A stretch of DNA of 55,580 nt from Alkaliphilus hydrothermalis. Its GTDB lineage: Bacteria; Bacillota; Clostridia; Peptostreptococcales; Natronincolaceae. The notes under the pieces are model-generated. The model did no database searches and had not been told where the DNA came from. It saw only the letters and a program-made list of their open reading frames with translations. Of this stretch, positions 52,350-55,580 are shown piece after piece. The translations under genes were made by a program, and so were the position numbers. Each line of letters starts with the position of its first letter. Position 1 is the first letter of the stretch. The stretch covers positions 1 to 55,580 of the forward strand of contig NZ_JAFBEE010000019.1 in the NCBI RefSeq assembly GCF_016908555.1. The letters are read 5' to 3'.

Positions 52350-52880
52350 ATGGCAAGAATAAAACCGTTAGAAATTAATGAAGTAGACGATAAGGCAAGG
52401 GATATTTTCAACGCCTTTATGGAACAACGGGGAAACATCCCAAATATGTTCAGGACTTTAGCCTATAGACAAGAGTTACTAGAATCAGCCTACGACCATC
52501 TTTCAAAGGTATTGTCTACAGGAACAGTAGACATCAAGCTCAAGGAGATGTTGGCAGTTTATGTGTCGCAACTAAATGAATGTAGCTACTGACTTGCTTC
52601 CCACACCGCTTTGGCAAAGCGTTACGGAGTATCAGAGGAAGTAGTAGAAAGGCTTTTAAGTGGCTTACAAGACCTATCAGGCTTTACAGAGGAAGAGCAA
52701 GTGGCTCTAGAATTTGCAAAGACCATGTCAGTAGATTCTTTGGGAGTAACAGACGAGCTATGGAATCGTCTTCGCAAGCATTTTGATGAGGGAGAAATCG
52801 TTGAAATTGCTTGTGTAGTTGGTACGTTTAATTATTTTAATCGGTTTAATAATGCCCTAGGGGTCGACATAACCACTTAG
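52350..52880 (+). CDS. AhpD-like/carboxymuconolactone decarboxylase-fold selenoprotein (UGA = selenocysteine)
   Basis: One frame of 176 codons is interrupted only by TGA at 52590-52592 (codon 81). Before it, VSQLNECSY; after it, LASHTALAKRYG: together the AhpD motif C-x2-C-x3-H, with the UGA exactly at the second catalytic cysteine (Cys78, Sec81, His85). A hairpin CGCTTT-GGC-AAAGCG (52607-52621) follows, with its loop G 20 bases after the UGA, where bacterial SECIS loops lie. Both flanks are family-like (FMEQRGNIPNMFRTLAY; FNYFNRFNNALGVD). ATG follows AAAAAGGAG. The product would be a redox-active peroxidase/disulfide protein. Without selenocysteine insertion an 80-residue fragment results. 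Confidence 0.85.
52605..52623 (+). promoter_or_regulatory. Candidate bacterial SECIS hairpin
   Basis: CGCTTT/AAAGCG six-bp stem with a GGC loop beginning 20 bases after the UGA codon, within the coding region. The spacing and GG loop suit SelB recognition. Confidence 0.6.
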
Positions 52881-53253
52881 GCTGATGAAAAGCCGTCATC
52901 TTCTGCGTTACTGCGAAAACCCACCACCCTCACGTATTACTTATACGCTTCGGTCGGTGGGTTCTCTTGTGCCTTGAATCTAACGACCTTTGATCAGCCT
53001 AAGCAATTGATGAAAAGCCGTCATCTTCTGCGTTACTGCAAAAACCCACCACCCTTACGTATTACTTATACGCTTCGGTCGGTGGGTTCTCTTGTGCCTT
53101 GAATCTAACGACTTTTGATCAGCCTAAGCAATTGATGAAAAAGCCGTCATCTTCTGCGTTGCTTCAAATACCCAGCACTCTCCCGGCCTATCTGCACGGG
53201 ACGGTCGCTAGGATTTCTCGCGCTTTAAATCGTTAGTACCTTGTGATAGTCCT
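52879..53253 (+). repeat. Hairpin repeat, copies 3-5 in tandem (125-bp period)
   Basis: Three head-to-tail units begin at 52879, 53004 and 53129. Units 3 and 4 are nearly identical; each has AGGCTGAT.../...ATCAGCCT ends and the inner stem AACCCACC/GGTGGGTT. Unit 5 is diverged, with CCCAGC... and an imperfect inner stem. The first unit starts on the TAG stop of the selenoprotein gene. No open gene lies in this 480-bp stretch. Confidence 0.9.
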
Positions 53254-53263
53254 TGTAATAAAA

Positions 53264-53292
53264 TTGAAGACATATTCTATTTATGCTATAAT
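53264..53292 (+). promoter_or_regulatory. Sigma-A type promoter of the GNAT gene
   Basis: TTGAAG (53264-53269), 17-bp spacer, perfect TATAAT (53287-53292), directly after the tandem repeats. Confidence 0.7.
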
Positions 53293-53311
53293 TTGGTATA
53301 AGGGGCTATTG

Positions 53312-53392
53312 ATGGATAGTGAAGCTAGGTTATTAATAGAGCTTCAGAAACTGGGGGACATACGATTATGCGATTGGATAGAAAAATTTTAG
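53312..53392 (+). CDS. Possible 26-residue leader peptide overlapping the GNAT start
   Basis: ATG 53312 after AAGGGGC opens MDSEARLLIELQKLGDIRLC and then DWIEKF, ending at 53392, inside the GNAT coding region. Its location directly after a promoter and its overlap with the downstream start suggest translational coupling. It has no known relatives that I recognise and could be chance. Confidence 0.35.
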   Translation: MDSEARLLIELQKLGDIRLCDWIEKF

Positions 53393-54147
53393 AATGTGAG
53401 TTTGAATATACAAAGTGTTTTTCGGAGTTTAGTGAGGATGAAAATGTAATAAGATTTAGAGATCACCAATTAAAGGATATGTATTATCATAATTATACAT
53501 ATATACAGGATACAATGGATGGGGTAAGGTTGAAGCGTGCTATAGAGAAGGAAATTGCGCTAAGACAATCGGAAAAAAGTAGTTTCTGTAATATTCTTTT
53601 TGATGCTCATTTAAACAATGATATCTTATCAATGTTAGAGTTTAGACCAGAGATATCAAGAAGTGGCTTTTATTCTTATGATTTATCCTATCATGAAAAA
53701 CTTAAAATTAAATCTGGTTGTATAGTAAAAAGGGTAGAAGATCCAGAAATGCTTGATCATCTTCTATATTGTGATTTACAGCAGGATGAAGCTCATGTTG
53801 GAAAAGATTTTTGCACAAGGAGATGCTACCGACGTGGAAAAATCTATATTTCCAGTGAAGGCGTAGATTCTTATATTTGTTATCATGATGGAGTAGTCAT
53901 TGGAAATTGTGATCTGTTTATTCATAATGGTATTGCGAAAATAGAAGACTTTGCTGTCATTCCTTCACATCAGCGGAAGGGTTATGGAACAACAATCCTA
54001 CATTATCTAATTGGTAGAGCAATTCAAGAGAAGTGCCACACGATTTATCTTGTTACAGATGAGGATGATACTGCAAAAGAAATGTATCAAAAAATCGGAT
54101 TTAATAAAATAGGTGAAAGAATTGATTTATTTATTAATTTAAAATAG
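53368..54147 (+). CDS. GNAT-domain protein with N-terminal extension
   Basis: 259 residues. The C-terminal third is a GNAT fold: KIEDFAVIPSHQRKGYGTTI (the acetyl-CoA loop Q-R-K-G-Y-G) and LVTDEDDTAKEMYQKIGFNK. The N-terminal ~120 residues are a second, degenerate acyltransferase-like half with DAHLNNDILSMLEFRPEI. Two-half GNATs of this kind occur in Firmicutes without a known substrate. The start ATG has a distant CTGGGGGA site, overlapped by a small upstream frame. Confidence 0.82.
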   Translation: MRLDRKILECEFEYTKCFSEFSEDENVIRFRDHQLKDMYYHNYTYIQDTMDGVRLKRAIEKEIALRQSEKSSFCNILFDAHLNNDILSMLEFRPEISRSGFYSYDLSYHEKLKIKSGCIVKRVEDPEMLDHLLYCDLQQDEAHVGKDFCTRRCYRRGKIYISSEGVDSYICYHDGVVIGNCDLFIHNGIAKIEDFAVIPSHQRKGYGTTILHYLIGRAIQEKCHTIYLVTDEDDTAKEMYQKIGFNKIGERIDLFINLK

Positions 54148-54160
54148 TATATAATTGTTT

Positions 54161-54270
54161 CTACAAACATCTTCTTCAGCACTGAAAAAGCCAGTGCCTT
54201 GACGTATTCCTGTATACGTTACGGTAGCTGGCTTTTCTTAGTCAGTGAATCTAATAGCTTTTGAACAGAC
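54161..54270 (+). repeat. Hairpin repeat, copy 6 (after the GNAT gene)
   Basis: Starts 14 bp after the GNAT stop. The inner stem AAAAAGCCAG/CTGGCTTTTCTT differs in sequence from the other copies but keeps its pairing. The apex ACGTATTCCTGTATACGT is also paired. It ends with TTTTGAACAGAC. Confidence 0.75.
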
Positions 54271-54405
54271 AAGAGTTTATGGACATTGTCAGCAATCTAC
54301 GGAAGTCAGAAGGGATTCTTTTTTTCTAGCATTTTTATTAGAATTAATAACCAAAACTACAGGTGTACATATAATGGTAATAGAAGCTAAGAAAGGAGGG
54401 GTTAT

Positions 54406-55209
54406 GTGTACTATTCTTATGGAAAACTCAATTATTCAAATTATACACCACCTGTTAAACGACAACAATTACCAGAGCCACCCCAATGTGTCGGAGGAAC
54501 GATTTATACTGTTAGACCTGGAGATACAATGTTTAGAATTGCCAATGAGTATGGCATCTCTTTACAAAAGTTGATAGCTGCAAATCCACAAGTAGCAAAC
54601 CCAAACATTATTTACCCAGGGCAGCAAATCTGTATACCTGCTGAAGTGGCTCCACCGCCACCACCAGGGCCCTTCTGTCAAGGGGGAACAGTGTATACTG
54701 CAAAACAAGGTGATTCTTTATTTTCAATAGCAAGAAGATTTGGAATTACTGTCCAGAAGATGATTGAGGCAAATCCTCAGATTCCTGATCCAAATGTAAT
54801 AGAGCCAGGGCAACAAATTTGTATTCCTCCATTGGAGGAAATACCATTACCAGAGGGATTTTGTAGAGTACAGCTATTCCCACAACAGGAGGATGTAGTG
54901 GTATTAGGGGGAACTGCTTTTATCAACATTCCAGAGCCTACCCTATGGATTGCCACCTTCGGATTACCAGCACCAGCAGACCTTGACCCTAAGTACAGTA
55001 CTTACAGAGCCTGGGTAGTGGATAAAGAAGAAGGTCTATATTTCTCTGTCAAGCTAAAGACCTCCGATTCCCCAGGGATTGAGACAGGTTATGGAACAAT
55101 GGCAGGAAGTTTTGAAGGGTATGATGAAATCATCGTAACGGCAGAGCCAAATTCATGCCCTTCTAGTCCTAGTGGGCCTGTACTGTTAAGAGGCGTTATC
55201 ACTTGCTAG
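54406..55209 (+). CDS. LysM protein with RskA-like C-terminal domain
   Basis: 267 residues. Two LysM domains (about 32-78: YTVRPGDTMFRIANEYGISL; about 96-142: YTAKQGDSLFSIARRFGITV) are joined by a Pro-rich linker (PPPPPG). The C-terminal 110 residues (GTAFINIPEPTLWIATFGLP; IIVTAEPNSCPSSPSGPVLL) resemble the extracellular domain of anti-sigma-K factors. No signal peptide is present, as in spore-coat LysM proteins, so a spore or cell-wall location is possible. The start is GTG 54406, after AAAGGAGGGG. An overlapping ATG at 54404 is in another frame. A hairpin repeat begins on the stop codon. Confidence 0.82.
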   Translation: MYYSYGKLNYSNYTPPVKRQQLPEPPQCVGGTIYTVRPGDTMFRIANEYGISLQKLIAANPQVANPNIIYPGQQICIPAEVAPPPPPGPFCQGGTVYTAKQGDSLFSIARRFGITVQKMIEANPQIPDPNVIEPGQQICIPPLEEIPLPEGFCRVQLFPQQEDVVVLGGTAFINIPEPTLWIATFGLPAPADLDPKYSTYRAWVVDKEEGLYFSVKLKTSDSPGIETGYGTMAGSFEGYDEIIVTAEPNSCPSSPSGPVLLRGVITC

Positions 55210-55580
55210 GCTGTTGAAAATACCCGATCTTCTGCGTCACTGCGAAACCCCAGCACCCTTGCGTATTATTTATACGCGGCGTTCGCTGGGTTTTCTTGTT
55301 CCTTGAATATAAGGCATTTTGAACAGCCTAGTCGCCTGTTGAAAAGCCATCATCTTCTGTGTCACTGCGAAACCCCAGCACCCTTGCGTATTATTTATAC
55401 GCGGCGTTCGCTGGGTTTTCTTGTTCCTTGAATATAAGGTATTTTGAACAGCCTAGTCGCCTGTTGAAAAGCCATCATCTTCTGCGTCACTGCGAAACCC
55501 CAGCACCCTTGCGTATTATTTATACGCGGCGTTCGCTGGGTTTTCTTGTTCCTTGAATATAAGGTATTTTGAACAGCCTA
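55208..55580 (+). repeat. Hairpin repeat, copies 7-9 in tandem (125-bp period)
   Basis: Units start at 55208, 55333 and 55458; the last runs to the window edge. Each begins CTGTTGAAAA, has the inner stem AAACCCCAGC/GCTGGGTTTT and the apex GCGTATTATTTATACGC, and ends ATTTTGAACAG. Copies differ by only a few bases. The first begins on the TAG stop of the LysM gene. No real gene is visible here. Confidence 0.93.

Noticed and set aside
54404..54574. Overlapping ATG frame at the start of the LysM gene
   Set aside because: It is an alternate-frame shadow; the GTG at 54406 gives the LysM protein with proper ribosome-site spacing.
52879..55580. Tandem 125-bp repeats as a CRISPR array
   Set aside because: Units are contiguous, palindromic over their whole length and have no unique spacers; no cas genes are present.

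Overview
The window looks like a low-GC, spore-forming, strictly anaerobic Firmicute of the class Clostridia, possibly close to Alkaliphilus. That placement is inferred from gene content, not from a database match. The supporting evidence is a prkA/yhbH/spoVR sporulation-stress cluster, an alpha/beta-type small acid-soluble spore protein, a trimeric NAD-linked [FeFe] hydrogenase, oxygen-sensitive ThiH, a tungstate transporter, and one gene that appears to encode selenocysteine at an in-frame UGA.

Layout. 1-170: 3' end of a group II intron and the exon it interrupts. 0.3-6.1 kb: a beta-lactamase-fold hydrolase, then prkA-yhbH-spoVR. 6.5-15.7 kb: accessory genes. These are a rhomboid protease, a PLP decarboxylase divergent from a MocR regulator, a frameshifted methyltransferase, a MATE exporter with a CsoR-type repressor, a methyltransferase divergent from an HxlR regulator, a CPBP protease and a 5'-truncated galU remnant. 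15.8-18.5 kb: tungstate ABC transporter tupABC (minus strand) behind a leader that resembles a Moco/tungsten-cofactor riboswitch. 18.8-20.8 kb: a SASP, a membrane-GNAT fusion and an S1-domain protein. 20.9-26.8 kb: thiamine operon with promoter, TPP riboswitch, terminator, thiS, thiG, thiH, thiD2-thiE fusion, thiC and tenI. 27-33.3 kb: glutathione peroxidase, two GNATs, tldD/tldE, a VOC protein and a nucleotidyltransferase-like protein. 33.5-40.3 kb: hydrogen module. 40.6-52.2 kb: PhzF, a DUF4236-TPR protein, an EcsAB-like ABC transporter, a Nim-type flavoprotein, a csbD pseudogene, an ECF S component, an S9 peptidase, prfC, a 2-hydroxyacid dehydrogenase and a DUF378 protein. 52.3-55.6 kb: an AhpD-like selenoprotein, a GNAT and a LysM protein, separated by copies of a ~125-bp hairpin repeat.

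The most interesting system is the hydrogen module. A regulator joins two ferredoxin clusters, a degenerate [FeFe]-hydrogenase H-cluster domain, an Fe-S domain, a PAS domain, a sigma-54 AAA+ domain and a Fis-type HTH. Directly downstream, a -24/-12 promoter precedes the hydrogenase operon (separate thioredoxin-like [2Fe-2S] protein, HydC, HydB, HydA). The simplest reading is a one-component hydrogen or redox sensor that switches on its own catalytic hydrogenase. In this sequence the sensor and activator halves lie in different frames, with the break at a run of seven A.

Other points worth attention are the UGA selenoprotein with a SECIS-like hairpin; a family of 125-bp palindromic elements that sit directly on or after stop codons and keep their hairpin through compensatory changes; repeats lodged inside the thi operon; and metal- or cofactor-type regulation visible as operators (CsoR, MocR) and leaders (TPP, Moco-like).
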